The notes under the pieces were generated by a model. It saw nothing but the letters and a program-made list of their open reading frames with translations. It had not been told where the DNA came from and searched no databases. Of a stretch of 64,000 nt of DNA, positions 46,254 to 56,400 are shown piece by piece (the first letter of the stretch is position 1; every line of letters begins with the position of its first letter). Origin of the DNA: Spirometra erinaceieuropaei (taxonomy: Eukaryota; Platyhelminthes; Cestoda; Diphyllobothriidea; Diphyllobothriidae); assembly GCA_902702965.1 (NCBI GenBank), contig CACRXP010000417.1, forward strand, positions 124,721 through 188,720, read 5' to 3'. A program made the translations under genes and the position numbers.

Positions 46254-46279
46254 CATTTCATGAGTTAGCACAGGTACTG
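46254..46279 (-). repeat. Tc1 terminal inverted repeat, right
   Basis: Mate of the left repeat. The sequences diverge immediately inside the 26 bp. TA follows at 46280-46281. Confidence 0.93.
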
Positions 46280-46281
46280 TA

Positions 46282-46749
46282 CATATATTTTTTTTTCAAA
46301 TCAGTAGGAAACTTGAGGTGTACAGTAGACTTACGCTTTAAGAGCGCCTTAGCGTGTGTGCCATCTTGTTCATGATTTTGGCAAAATGAAGTTTGATTTG
46401 TGGCCATGCATATGATCTTGATTTGGCGAGTACACTTAGGGCGCAAACCTTTCATTGTTTAATAATACCGCACTTTTCGCCTTTTGCCGCCAAAATATCA
46501 TTTGTTCGTTGTTGGAGCAGTAGAGCCTTCAGGATTAAGTATGTTCCTCTCTATGCTAACTTCTCTCTCCCGTAGGAGCGAACAGGCGAGATTCAGGAAG
46601 CAGTCCATAGGACAACGATACGATCACTGGAATAGGAACTTTATTAAGTGTAGTGAGTCACAAAGACATCAGTATATATTGCACGTAGCTGCCGTGAGAC
46701 CACATGCGTGCTATAATCAACGTCTATCGCAATCACCGCTAGGGCTCGT
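46282..46749. other. unassigned, may include PLE2 upstream relic
   Basis: The frame at 46484-46864 runs into the PLE2 linker in another frame. Its first part shows no readable RT motif. Confidence 0.3.
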
Positions 46750-46752
46750 AAA

Positions 46753-47350
46753 AGATGTGATGATGCATTGTCTGTCCGCGCCCAAGTCGGTGGCATTGAG
46801 GGCGAACTTAGAAAAATCCAGGACTTCCTGCGCAAAAACGGGTATCCTGACAGGTTCATTGTAATGAACATTGGCAAACGACCGGCAGGACCCACAACAC
46901 TGACTGTCGAAAAAAACGTTTTTCCATAAAATCCTTTTTAGGAGAAGCTGCGGTTTAACTCATAAGAAGACGTCCTGAACACACGTTTTCGTGAACCTTC
47001 CTAGCAGCCAAGACTCAAATATCGTTCCCGACTTCCATTATTTAATGCGGACAAGGCAAGTATATGCTGCAACCTTAGACCGCCTCACTGTGCATATATT
47101 TATTTGCTTGAGCCTGTAGAACAGTTTATATTAATCAAATATTCAAAACAACTTCAAACAAACAACGTTCAAACAACTTCCCGCTTGTTTGGATAAAGGT
47201 CAAATGACAGAGCTGAGTATGCAGTTAATTCAGGACATCATGTGGACCCCGACACAGGCTTTCCGTGTGATCTACAGGTCTCCTCAGGCTATCCTATGCT
47301 ACTGGGCCGCCGTCAGTTAGCAACAGCAGAAGGGGCCACAATCAAGTTAT
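46753..47350 (+). pseudogene. PLE2 linker and nuclease relic
   Basis: From 46753 the frame gives RAQVGGIEGELRKIQDFL, RKNGYPDRFIVMNIGKRP and TTLTVEKNVF before TAA at 46927. This is the segment between RT and GIY-YIG in PLE proteins (the NGYP block is typical). Later pieces correspond to the ELITRR region and to VNSGHHVDPDTGF / SSGYPMLLGRRQL at the C-terminus, now with several stops and frame changes. The GYIG core is not readable. It covers a more upstream region than PLE2 copies 1 and 2. Confidence 0.6.
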
Positions 47351-47997
47351 GAAAGCTAACCCTATGCGTTCAAAAGAACCTCGTTCAAGTTCCACGCTTA
47401 CCGTAGTCAAAGTTCGACTAACCACATACCACGTTCTGCGCCCTTCCGCTCTCGTCAAGTCTGTATTTTAAAAACTAACTTCTATTGATCTTTCCATTAC
47501 TGTACACCACTCCCATTTCAATGTACCAGTCTAATGAGAAGCTTTCAAAAGCAAGGTTTGCTTGCACTTTGTCTTCTGGAAATTGCTATGGGAGGTTCCA
47601 CAACTCTGCAAAAGGATTCGTCAAGTTTTAACCACGGTAGTGTTTGTTTAACTAACACTTTGGTCAAAAGAGTTCTAACAAGTGAAGTGTTGTCAGCAGA
47701 AACAATTAGTAGAAAAGGTGTTTGCCGGTAGTCGGAGAGGGAACTGCAGGCTACCATTGAGAGTTCCTTCAACAAATAGCTGGCTTCAGTGCGCGTAACC
47801 TATCAGTTTCTCACTCCCCGACGCAATGAAACAGCCAGCAGTGTTAACCGTTGCATCCACAGAGCGCTCATAGAACAGTTGGCGGGCATATGAAATAGTT
47901 TTTGCCGCTCTCGCCCTGCTTGTGTTTTACAAACTAACTTTTGTCGATTTTTCAATGACTGGCATGCTTAACTGTATCCCGTTCCCATATAATTTTT

Positions 47998-48030
47998 CTG
48001 GCCCGAGGAGAGTTTTTCGAAAGAAACGTA
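47998..48030 (+). ncRNA. hammerhead-like motif in PLE2 tail
   Basis: CTGGCCCGAGGAG, a 3-bp possible stem and TTCGAAAGAAACGTA follow hammerhead order. The first tail at 47550 carries CTAATGAGAAGCTTTC in the same place. The core is imperfect in every PLE2 copy, so this is a candidate only. Confidence 0.3.
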
Positions 48031-48399
48031 TGGCTGCCAACTCGTCTTACGAATATTCCAATGGAGAGCTTCCTTTCTCAGATTTCGATTTACACCACGT
48101 CCTGTTATTTTCTGTAGCTGGCGACTGAAAATCGTAGCTTGTGAGAAAATTAATTTAACCTGCATATGCCGATAGACGACTACTTTAATTGGCAGCTTTA
48201 AATGCAAATTGAGTTGTCCGCAATGACCTATAGAGACTGCATCTGCATGAATGTCATATACAAATTGACCTCGAAATTGCCGGGGGGTATTCCGCCCCAC
48301 AATAAAATGATGTGTTATTTATTTTGATAATTGTCCAAATCTTGACCTCGGCCTCCTCCCATGATACAAATTGTCGACGCTTTGGAGTAGCTCATTTTT

Positions 48400-48560
48400 G
48401 CGTTATTTGCGTCCATTTTGAAACAGTGTGTGTTTTCACATTGACCGAACTGTGAAAAGCTCCTCGACTCCGTAGGACTGAAGGCCCTGACGGCAATGGG
48501 AAAGCTTTAGTACAGCCAACGTTCCAGCCATCTGAGCTATGATGTTCTACCGAAAGACGC
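48400..48560 (-). mobile_element. SINE-1 copy, minus strand
   Basis: The minus strand reads a tRNA-like head with box A CATAGCTCAGATGGCTGG, a diverged box B (GGCCTTCAGTCCTACGG), then GCTTTTCACAGTTCGGTCAA, the SINE-1 tail also found at 27487-27601. Confidence 0.65.
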
Positions 48561-48589
48561 GAGTTTAACCGCATTTGGGGCAAGTTACC

Positions 48590-48660
48590 CGCCCGAATTT
48601 TCACAGTTCGGTTAATATGAATTATTAAAAATTCCATCAAATCATCTATGCATTATGTGA
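48590..48660 (+). repeat. SINE-1 tail fragment, plus strand
   Basis: TTTTCACAGTTCGGTTAATA, then TGAATTATTAAAAAT, is the SINE-1 tail in the opposite orientation to its neighbour. The two tails therefore face outward around 48440-48610. Confidence 0.55.
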
Positions 48661-48812
48661 GCATAGCAGCTACCCGGTGGATTCTAGGAGGATTACTTAG
48701 GAAATCCTGCTTTGACAGTCAGCTTAGTGTAACAGAGTCGACGGATTCCAAACGTTACAGTAGGCTGGGTGGGTAAGTTTACCCAAAATGATTAAAACAA
48801 CGTCTTCCGATG

Positions 48813-48944
48813 TGGCCTCGTAGCTCAAGTGGCTAGAGCGTTGCATGTAATAGAGCTTTGCCCTTGCTGTCTGGGGTCCAAATACCACCGATGTGCCACG
48901 TTTGCACAGATTGACAAAGTTAAGATGTCCGAGTTGTTGTTTTG
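48813..48944 (+). mobile_element. SINE-1-like copy with tRNA head
   Basis: Box A GTAGCTCAAGTGGCTAGAGCG-like sequence begins at 48820. A weak box B (GGGGTCCAAATACC) is at about 48883, then a diverged tail (TTGCACAGATTGACAAAG). The 3' end abuts PLE1 copy 3. A functional tRNA is unlikely because box B is altered and the acceptor stem does not pair. Confidence 0.55.
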
Positions 48945-49370
48945 AAGAATAAGGTGGGCCCTGCGGAACAGGTTTATTTAAGTGTCGACGTTCCAAAGAG
49001 CTTCGTCGGAACCCCATTGTCAAGGCGTAAAATGCACTTGATCGATCAGAAATGTCAAGTGGCATACTGCGTTGGTCTGCCTCATGCTGATAGATTTTGC
49101 TCTCCTCTCGCTGCCTTGATCTCTCGAGAGATGGTTGACGGGGTTGTGCCTGTGTGTTTTGTGAGTCACCATTCCGTCGGCGGGAGGTGATAGAGATTTT
49201 GTCGTACGGTCGGTCTGGCGGTACCTATTCCTTCTCACCGAGTAAACTCACCGTCAGGTTATCTCCGCACGGCTTTCTTAAGTCCGGTGTGGTTGTTTGG
49301 TCCTGAGATTTACGGTTTTGGTGACGTAGGACTTTGGAAGCTGCAGGAAAGTCCAAATGCCTATTGATGG
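48945..49370 (-). repeat. PLE1 inverted pLTR, left arm
   Basis: Reverse complement of 50330-50755 with few differences, becoming less similar towards the inner end (49300-49370). Includes the block CTCTCGAGAGATGG and the tail end with AAATAAACCTGTTCCG in minus sense. Confidence 0.85.
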
Positions 49371-49559
49371 TGTGGACATTGAAGTATTACGCCTCGAGAG
49401 TTGGCAGTTCTTCTTTTGTGTTTCCCAACTGAACCGAACGATGGTACCATGTGAACCTATTTGCAGCCGATGGTTGTCTCAGACATTGCATCGAGAGAAG
49501 CATACGTCGCGTGCACAGACGACGGCTAAAGGTACAGCAACTCAAAGTCTGGAGGCCAT

Positions 49560-49805
49560 TCTTTGCGTTAAAAGGGTTTTATAAAGCGGTCTCGCGACTG
49601 TTACAAACTACCAGAGTAGCCATAGCCATCGACCCCAGGCAAAAATTCGAGGCCGTCTAAGGCAACCTAAGGACCCATTGTCACCCTCTGAAACTTCAGC
49701 AGACATTTAAAAAATAAATTGCAATGAGAACAATTGCTATTATGTGGGAGAAACCGGGCGGAAATTGCATACTCACCTAGAGGAGTACAAATCAGTTACT
49801 TAAAG
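49560..49805 (+). pseudogene. PLE1 GIY-YIG remnant
   Basis: Pieces of the linker and nuclease can be read in different frames: SRLLQTTRVAIAIDPRQ matches the RLLQPSRIGIDHRHQ segment of copy 1, and bases 49736-49780 encode a YYVGETGRKLHTHLEE-like nuclease core. Here the nuclease motif is closer to consensus than in copy 1 (G and T restored in GETGR), but stops and frame changes separate the pieces. Confidence 0.65.
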
Positions 49806-49822
49806 GTAAGACTCTAACTCTC

Positions 49823-50198
49823 TGTTGGGAGCGCCTACACTCCCAAAAACAAGGGCCAGCCAATCACGGGAGGCCACGTGCGTTTTCTCTACTGCGCTGT
49901 CATCTAACTCGTGACGCCTCTCCATTGGCTTTTCCTCTCGGGCCTGATCGATCAGCATATTCGAATGATCGACCGGCTCGTCTCGAATGTTCTTTCCGAA
50001 TGGCATTGGGCCGAACGCCGGCGAAGCACCGTAGGACGTTATAAATACGCGTTACTTCCAGTTAATTGTGACTTGCAATTTCCTAATACACAGTTTCGTG
50101 GCCGGTCGTGTTCTCCTTCCCTGCCGCGTTGGTAATGGGGACAAGGGTCGAGTGCGCATACGCTCCACAGGATTTCACGTACCAGGTGGGTCATAACA
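49823..50198 (+). mobile_element. solo LTR
   Basis: A 376-bp segment beginning TGTTGGGAGCGCC and ending TCATAACA, bracketed by 5-bp direct repeats CTCTC (49818-49822, 50199-50203). It interrupts PLE1 copy 3 at a point where copy 1 (13960-14010) is continuous. Promoter-like features inside are CCAAT at 49860-49864, an inverted CCAAT at 49924-49928 and TATAAAT at 50040-50046. Orientation is inferred from these. Solo LTRs arise by recombination between the two LTRs of a full retrotransposon. The superfamily (Ty3/gypsy or other) cannot be told without internal sequence. Confidence 0.8.
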
Positions 50199-50329
50199 CT
50201 CTCAACTAGTAACGCACGCTGGAAAACTAGGAACAATTTTGGTCTCCAGAGCACTACCATCTTAGGTTAGGGCAGCACAAAGGCAGAACTGCTAATTCTC
50301 GAGACGTGGTTCTCCGAGGCCCACTCTAT

Positions 50330-50755
50330 CAACAGGCATCTGGAGGTTCCTACAGTTTACAAAGTCCTACGTCATCACGATCGTTGAGCTCTGGACCAAA
50401 CCACCACACCGGACTTAAGAAAGCCGTGCGGAGATAACCTGATGGTGAGTTTATTCGGTGAGAAGGAATAGGTACCGCCAGACCGACCGTACGACAAAAT
50501 CTCTATCACCTCCCGCCGACGGAATGGTGACTCACAAAACACACAGGCACAACCCCGTCAACCATCTCTCGAGAGATCAAGGCAGCGAGAGGAGAGCAAA
50601 ATCTATCAGCATGAGGCAGACCAACGCAGTATGCCACTTGACATTTCTGATCGATTAAGTGCATTTTACGCCTTGACAATGGGGTTCCGTCGGAGCTCTT
50701 TGGAACGTCAGCACTTAAAAAAAACTGTTCCGCGGAGCTCTTCTTCTCCAAAATT
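50330..50755 (+). repeat. PLE1 inverted pLTR, right arm
   Basis: Plus-strand PLE1 tail. A hammerhead-like arrangement is visible at 50660-50705 (TTGACAATGGGG, a possible 8-bp stem, GGAACGTC), with GGAAC replacing GAAAC, so probably inactive. Confidence 0.8.
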
Positions 50756-50815
50756 ATTTTTACAATTAGGTCAGTATGAATTATTTGAAATCTGTCAAAA
50801 CATCTGTGAACTTTT
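50756..50815 (+). repeat. SINE-1 tail fragment
   Basis: AGGTCAGTATGAATTATTTG, then AAATCTGTCAAAACATCTG, matches the SINE-1 tail at 48611 and 27487 (reverse). It lies immediately after the PLE1 right arm. Confidence 0.5.
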
Positions 50816-51050
50816 GTTATCCTTTGCCGGCTATTATGCGGATTAGACTTTTAGATTTTCAATAAAATATCATCAGCCGGACAAAAATATCCCCAGCCTA
50901 TATAAGGTCATGACATTAGATCGTTGTGGGGATTTGCAGGTCCGCAGTTAAATATTTCTTTCGAAATACATTTAACGCTAAAGTCATTTGTGGCAAGACA
51001 TGCATTTGACAACAAATGGACTTAAAATGGGGCCCATTGTCGGTTGCATA

Positions 51051-51592
51051 CAGTAGGTGGGCTAAATCATGAAATGTCAACTGCAAATTCGAAATGCGTT
51101 TTCATTTCGAAAGTGCTGATTAAGTTGGGTATAATTCTATAACCAATAACCTGAAAATGCCGGAATAAGAACGAATTTTCTTCCGCCTGCATGGAAAAAC
51201 TATACTCTGTAAAAATGTCTTCTTGAGTAACATACATTTTTCTCTTTGATAGCCCTAAATGTCCAATTGTATTTCATGGAAAGCATGTACAAAAAAATTC
51301 ATTCTTTTGCTCATTCGGTAGACAATTAGGTCTCCTTTTATCTTTTAATTCAAAATGGGACAAAATTAGGTTGTAGAAACGTGTCTTATTGTGAGACTAT
51401 ATAATGTCATAAAATGACCGTTTATAAAACGTCATGTCGCTGTATTTACATATTCGGCTTGTGGGGTTAGTGATGCGGTTCAAATCCAATGCTATTTGTT
51501 ATGAACCCCGTATAGTCTTATGTTTATCTTTCCAAAACGAAAACGCATTTTGCAATTTTGGTCGACATTTCGTGAGTTAGCCCACCTAATCT
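51051..51592. mobile_element. hairpin MITE E, internally deleted
   Basis: TA (51049-51050) then CAGTAGGTGGGCTAAATCAT at the left. The right end keeps AAACGCATTTTGCAATTTTGG and GTGAGTTAGCCCACC. The ends are the best preserved of the family. Only the terminal ~60 bp of the right arm remain, so at ~540 bp this is a deletion derivative that can no longer form the long hairpin. Confidence 0.8.
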
Positions 51593-52877
51593 ATATATAT
51601 TATTGCCAATGTCACTTTTAAAATTAAGTCGGTTTATTATAGAAGCTATGGTTGTTTATCGCGAAATTGGGCGTTTTGTAGGTAGGTGTGAGAGCAACAT
51701 CCTCATTGGATAATCAAAAACATGAAAATGCGCGTCACCGGATCAATTGCGACTTAACCGGTTGACAACGGCTACCGAGAAGGTGTGAGCGAATATTTCG
51801 AGTGGTGCGTAAAGCGTTGGCAGGGAAATCATAATCAGTGACTTCATAGTCAGTAGCCGTCTCTTTGAGCTGACCCGACCATATGCAGGCAGGATTCGTG
51901 AAGTCTAACCCTCTGAGTGGCCTGGCCCAAGATGAACCTCACTCATTCTTGCTTCACTGCGTTTCGGTGTCGAAACTTAAGCACCACCAACTGGCACTCT
52001 CCCTATGCCGCAAATAGAAGTAGACTGCAGAGATTAGTTAATATTTCTAATATATTATTTTGACAAACTTTGGTTCACGGTATTTTAACCTCAGCAAATA
52101 GTACGCATCTAAGGTTTTATTAGTACTTTTAGGCCAAAGCATGTTACGATTTCTGGCCGCTGTATTTGCCAAATATTCTCGAGAGGCTACAATCGTTAAT
52201 AAACACACCTTTATGCATCCGATATGATGGTCTACAAACAGTTATGGTACAAGCAAATAAATGGTCTTTTCCTAAAATAAATTGTTTGTTGAAAAACTTT
52301 AGTCATCTAATGATGGGATGCGCTTACCGATCGTGCAGTATGAACGTAAACATACTTACTAAAAGTGTAGACGCAGATTTTGTCGATTTATGCTGCTACA
52401 AGATACACCTGCAGATGCGTTTGATCTCCCTGATGAGCCAAGCATCTCAGAGCTGTCACGGAATATCACACGTGTGCAGACCATTTGCTGGTACCGGCGT
52501 CCCCAGCCGGGAACAAATATTGATACACAAACGATTGCCTGACGACAGCCTTTAAAATTTTCGTTTATGTTCCGCTGAAGGAGGCTAGTTTTTCTTAATA
52601 TATCCATGTCAAACATTTGTATCGAACCGGTAAGGATATTTCCGGAAGTATTCACTACTTATTGGGATACTAGTTTTTGAACGTAACATTAAAAGCTAGT
52701 AAAGAGATTGCTGGTGAACAGAAATTCTGGAAAATAGGCCATGCTCCGATGTAAAATTAGTTGGGAATTTATTTTTTTTCCGTGATAATTTCTCGAGTAA
52801 AATGCCTAAAATTTTATCTGACTTTTAAATTAATTTAACTATACAGTTAGGAAATTGCTGATATAATAAGTACTTTT
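51593..52877. other. unassigned
   Basis: 51700-52020 is somewhat GC-richer and may be an old repeat. A 129-codon ORF at 52166-52555 has no motif and overlaps an opposite-strand ORF, so I do not call a gene. Confidence 0.3.
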
Positions 52878-53100
52878 GATGATAGAGGACGCTCGTCGAT
52901 CGCTCTATGGGACTCACTAGTCCCGTTGTGCCTTGAGACTCTCTCACAAACCTGCCAGCAACCGCACAACGGCACAAACTGATGCCAGAACGACATAATC
53001 AGTAAATGTAAGGAAGACTGAGATGGGTACTTCTGGTCCATTAGTCGTCATCGGCCAGTCATTCCTAACCCCGAAATTCGAAACACGTGGGGCCCTTAGT
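52878..53100 (-). mobile_element. SINE-2 body and tail, minus strand
   Basis: The minus strand reads TTCGGGGTTAGGAATGACTG, GCCGATGACGACTAATG, then GTGAGAGAGTCTCAAGGCAC and AACGGGACTAGTGAGTCCC, the SINE-2 body and tail. The tRNA head is absent. Confidence 0.65.
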
Positions 53101-53109
53101 TAGCGGCCA

Positions 53110-53207
53110 GTGTGCGACTGCTGGTTAGGCTCAGGAGATAGAACTCGTTAAGCACAACGGAATGAGTGAGTTCCGTAAGGACGATCGGTGAGTGTCCCCT
53201 TCTCTCA
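53110..53207 (+). repeat. SINE-2 tail fragment, plus strand
   Basis: Plus-strand tail with GCACAACGGAATGAGTGAG and CGATCGGTGAGTGTCCCC. It is close to the 4566-4690 copy and inverted relative to 52878-53100, so the two tails form an imperfect inverted repeat about 320 bp across. Confidence 0.65.
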
Positions 53208-53239
53208 TAGGAAATTAACGACCGAAAGCAACGGGACAA

Positions 53240-53440
53240 CGAGCTTGTGACTCAGTGGTTAAAGGCGTTGGACTTCTAACCAGCAGGTCGCGGGATTGAG
53301 TCTCAGTTGTTCCACAGTTCGAGATTGGGCATGACTGGCTGATGACGGCTAATGAGCTAGAAATCGTAATTCTAGTCTCCCTTGTCTTCATCGCTAGTGC
53401 CATTCTGTCTAAAGTAGTTTTAACCTGAAAGATCATGACT
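53240..53440 (+). mobile_element. SINE-2 with tRNA head
   Basis: Head TGACTCAGTGGTTAAAGGCG and GTTGGACTTCTAACCAGCAG with box B-like GGGATTGAGTCTC, then the body GATTGGGCATGACTGGCTGA. The head preserves an anticodon-arm-like TTCTAACCAGCAGG similar to 9131-9152, so both descend from the same tRNA-like ancestor. Confidence 0.7.
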
Positions 53441-56400
53441 TTTATATGGTGGGTTGCAAGAGATCTTTAATTTTCGGCCCTTAGAACAGTTCGCAGTATA
53501 AACTGTGAAATTGGTCTGAGTTGATCGGAAAGATATTGTGAGTTCACGAGGGCTTCTTATCAACGCAGAGGCCAGATAACAGCAAGTGCCGTAGGAAGAG
53601 ACTGTAAATGCCAGGCAATTACGTAAACACCACAGACAATGACAGGGTTTGTGTATTTAGCTTCGCCTTAAGGAAGTGCAAATTTATTTTTGTGTTTCAA
53701 CTTAACAAAGAGAACATTGTAGAAATGCAATTCCTATTTAGTTTTCTATAGGATTTGACTTACGAAAAAGCACGGCACGAAGAACACCAATAATGCGTTA
53801 GCTGTATAACAAGAACACTTCAATTATTAATATTTTTGAAAGTAAAAACGCCGTTCAGCAAGTACAAAGCACTCATACCACAGGCAGTAGAATGACAAAG
53901 TTTGCGCTAAAACACAAAAAGCATGATGGCGGATGCAAGGAAGTTACTGATTATTTCTATGGCATACTTAAGACAACGTGACTGAAAATGCATTGGATTA
54001 TTACACTCACTTCAGAAAAACTCACTTATGCTGAGTTTAAGGTCGTTTTTTTTCTGTGTTTCTAAAAAAAGTATTGTGTTAAAAAACTTCGAACAGAGTC
54101 TTTTTCATTCTTAGGAAGCCTTCGCCAAAGGTACGACGAGTGGCGTACCTCCGGGTACTGCCGTTTGTATCATTTACGAATCTTGTAGTAAAGAGAGGAT
54201 GTCCTGCAATCCGCGAAATGCACTTTGGATAAGAACTCACTACCATGCCAGGGTTAAAGAGGACGGATGTAAGAGGTTTATCTGCATTGTCGGATAGCCA
54301 TCCTTTTGGAAGTGACATTTGCGCTTTTGACTACCGTCTAGCTAGCCTAACTTTGCGTGCTGTTTTCGCAAACATGATAGCATCAAATATTTATGCATTC
54401 ACTCCCGTCAAACTGCCCGGTGCGTTTTCCATATATATGACTTTCTCTGTAAATTATAGACAGAACAAGACATTACGTTAACAATAAGACATTATTCAGT
54501 CAAGAAAAATGATGTATTAGGTCGGTCATCGGTTTTCTTCAAATAGGCTAGTTGATAATTGTATAATCAGAAGACCGGCTAAGGAGATAGTTGATGCTTT
54601 ATAAAGAAACCACTCCTTGCTTGTATTCACATCTGATGCGTTTCTCACTATTTTTGGCCCTTGTTCAAAATGGAACCATGGCAATATTTAAAAAAATGCT
54701 GTCTTCGTACAATAACAATTCAATGGCAGAGCTATTTCTGCCGTTGTTAACAAATCCAACAGGGTCAACTTCAAATATGTCTGCAGAGAGACTACCGTTA
54801 ATGTCTGAAAGGCTTTCTTGAGTATTAAAATGCTGACTTCCTTTGAAACGAAAAACATTCAATGACTGAGGTACTTGTAATTATTTAATCTCCAGTGACG
54901 CACTAAAACTGTTCTTATGCATATTTATCCAAGGGAAGTAGTATATCAAAAATATAGCCCTATGCTCCGTAGCTATTCCTTAAGCACGGTTTTATTTCTA
55001 TTAAATTTTACATCCCATATGCTAGTAAACGAAAAACTTTTAATGCCTCTTCACGCACATTTTTGTGGCATTCGCTTAAGGCTTTTATTTCACCAAAACG
55101 TTTATTAAACCGAGCTCTTTTTAGTGGTTCGAATATCCGCAATATTTTGATTAAAAGTTAACCATATTTGTGCGAAGACAAAAAAGGTCTAATACCATTG
55201 GTCATTGTTAAAATTGTTAATGGTGTATATTGATACAACAGCAAGTTTTTTTATAAAAAGAAGTGAATATTTAAAAAAGATAAGGGTATTCCTAAAGTTA
55301 ATTTTTTTCTCTTGTGTTATATTATATTGTGTTTTGTGACAGTTGATTACTTAGCTTCAATTATTCCACTTAGCTCTTAAAGTAAGATTTGACTTTGCTA
55401 TATGGTTGTGCGTAGGCCAAGCAGTTTTCTGCCAATATTTGGCAAACTCATTTTGAACGGCTTAGGCAGGCTTTTTTCAGTCAAAATACGCCTTGTGTAA
55501 CATAATAAAATGGGTAACATTCTGATAGGAATTAAGAAGAATTTCATTTTTCCGAGTACCAAAAAACCATAGCAATTGTCAGCGGATGTTAATTAAAATA
55601 CCTCCTTTTGACTTTATTCATTGATTTTATGGATTAGGGAAAATAGCTCAGTAACACGCTAATGCAGCCCTCTTGCGAGGCTTAATCAAGCCAAAGCAAA
55701 CGATGCGTGGCATAAAGTGCAAAAAGTGAACGGGCAATAACAGTCTTGCATTGCCGACCAACGCATTTTTTTCAGAAAAATGTGGAAATGCTTAAAAACG
55801 TCTAACGTTATAGCAAAGTATCCTTTTTTAAAATTTTCCGCTGGAAATATTTTAGAAGACTTTGAACTCAGTAATTTAGGTTCAATTTAGCCTTGACTGA
55901 TGGAGAAGCATAACTTAAATGCAGTGCGAATGTTTGCATTTATTACACTTAAAGAATACGGACATAACATAAATGACTTATTCAGTTAATATCAAATCAG
56001 GGGGCATTTAAGTCAAAAAAACGGCCATCTTTTTTAAACAAAAACAAATCTTTATAAAAACTCTATTGAAACGACATTTTGGCTTTAGTATGCGTTTCTT
56101 ATTGAGGTTTTCTCTACTCATGGTTATCTTCCGCCAACGACTCTAGTTAAATGTAAATGTTTTGACAACCTAACTGACTAGATGACCGTATGCACGTAAA
56201 AACGTATGATTGCAAATATTCTGCAAAAAAATTCAATTAAAAGCAGACAAATCTTTATGTTAACATCAAATGAAACACCTCTGACTGATGGATTTTTGAA
56301 ATTTATTCTGTTGCAGTCGTCGACTGTTGTGAAAATCGGGCGGGACATGAGTTCCTACTTAGGGGCTTAACGCTCAGGACCAAGTGGAGAGCCCTATGAA

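Larger units (their letters stand above)
44365..46279 (-). mobile_element. Tc1/mariner transposon, near-complete
   Basis: A 1915-bp element with perfect 26-bp terminal inverted repeats beginning CAGTACCTGTGCTAACTCAT, each flanked outside by TA (44363-44364 and 46280-46281), the target duplication of this superfamily. A single minus-strand transposase gene lies between. Intact termini and a nearly intact gene mark it as one of the younger insertions here. Its ends resemble those of the hairpin MITEs (22 of 26 positions match MITE E). Confidence 0.93.
46750..48030 (+). mobile_element. PLE2 copy 3, tandem-end arrangement
   Basis: The plus strand holds the RT-to-nuclease linker (46753-46929), a scrambled nuclease and C-terminus (to about 47350), and a first 3' tail (47380-47570). 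Then comes a short open segment starting ATGGGAGG at 47589 and a second tail (47890-48030). Tail, start-like segment, tail is what remains when PLE units lie head to tail with partial direct terminal repeats and the interior of the second unit is deleted. Confidence 0.55.
48945..50755. mobile_element. PLE1 copy 3 with inverted termini
   Basis: The left 48945-49370 (minus) and right 50330-50755 (plus) ends are long, nearly identical inverted copies of the PLE1 3' tail. Between them lie nuclease remnants (49560-49805) and a solo LTR. The arms share an uninterrupted open frame of 66 identical residues, so they have diverged very little, while the coding interior is deleted. This suggests a fairly recent insertion of an already defective PLE. 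Confidence 0.8.

Noticed and set aside
49020..49238. 72-codon ORF identical to one at 50458-50658
   Set aside because: Two identical peptides look like gene conservation, but both lie in the non-coding PLE1 inverted arms. The identity reflects recent arm duplication.
52166..52555. 129-codon plus-strand ORF as a host gene
   Set aside because: No motif, overlaps an equally long opposite-strand ORF, and shows no splice or codon-bias signal that I can defend.
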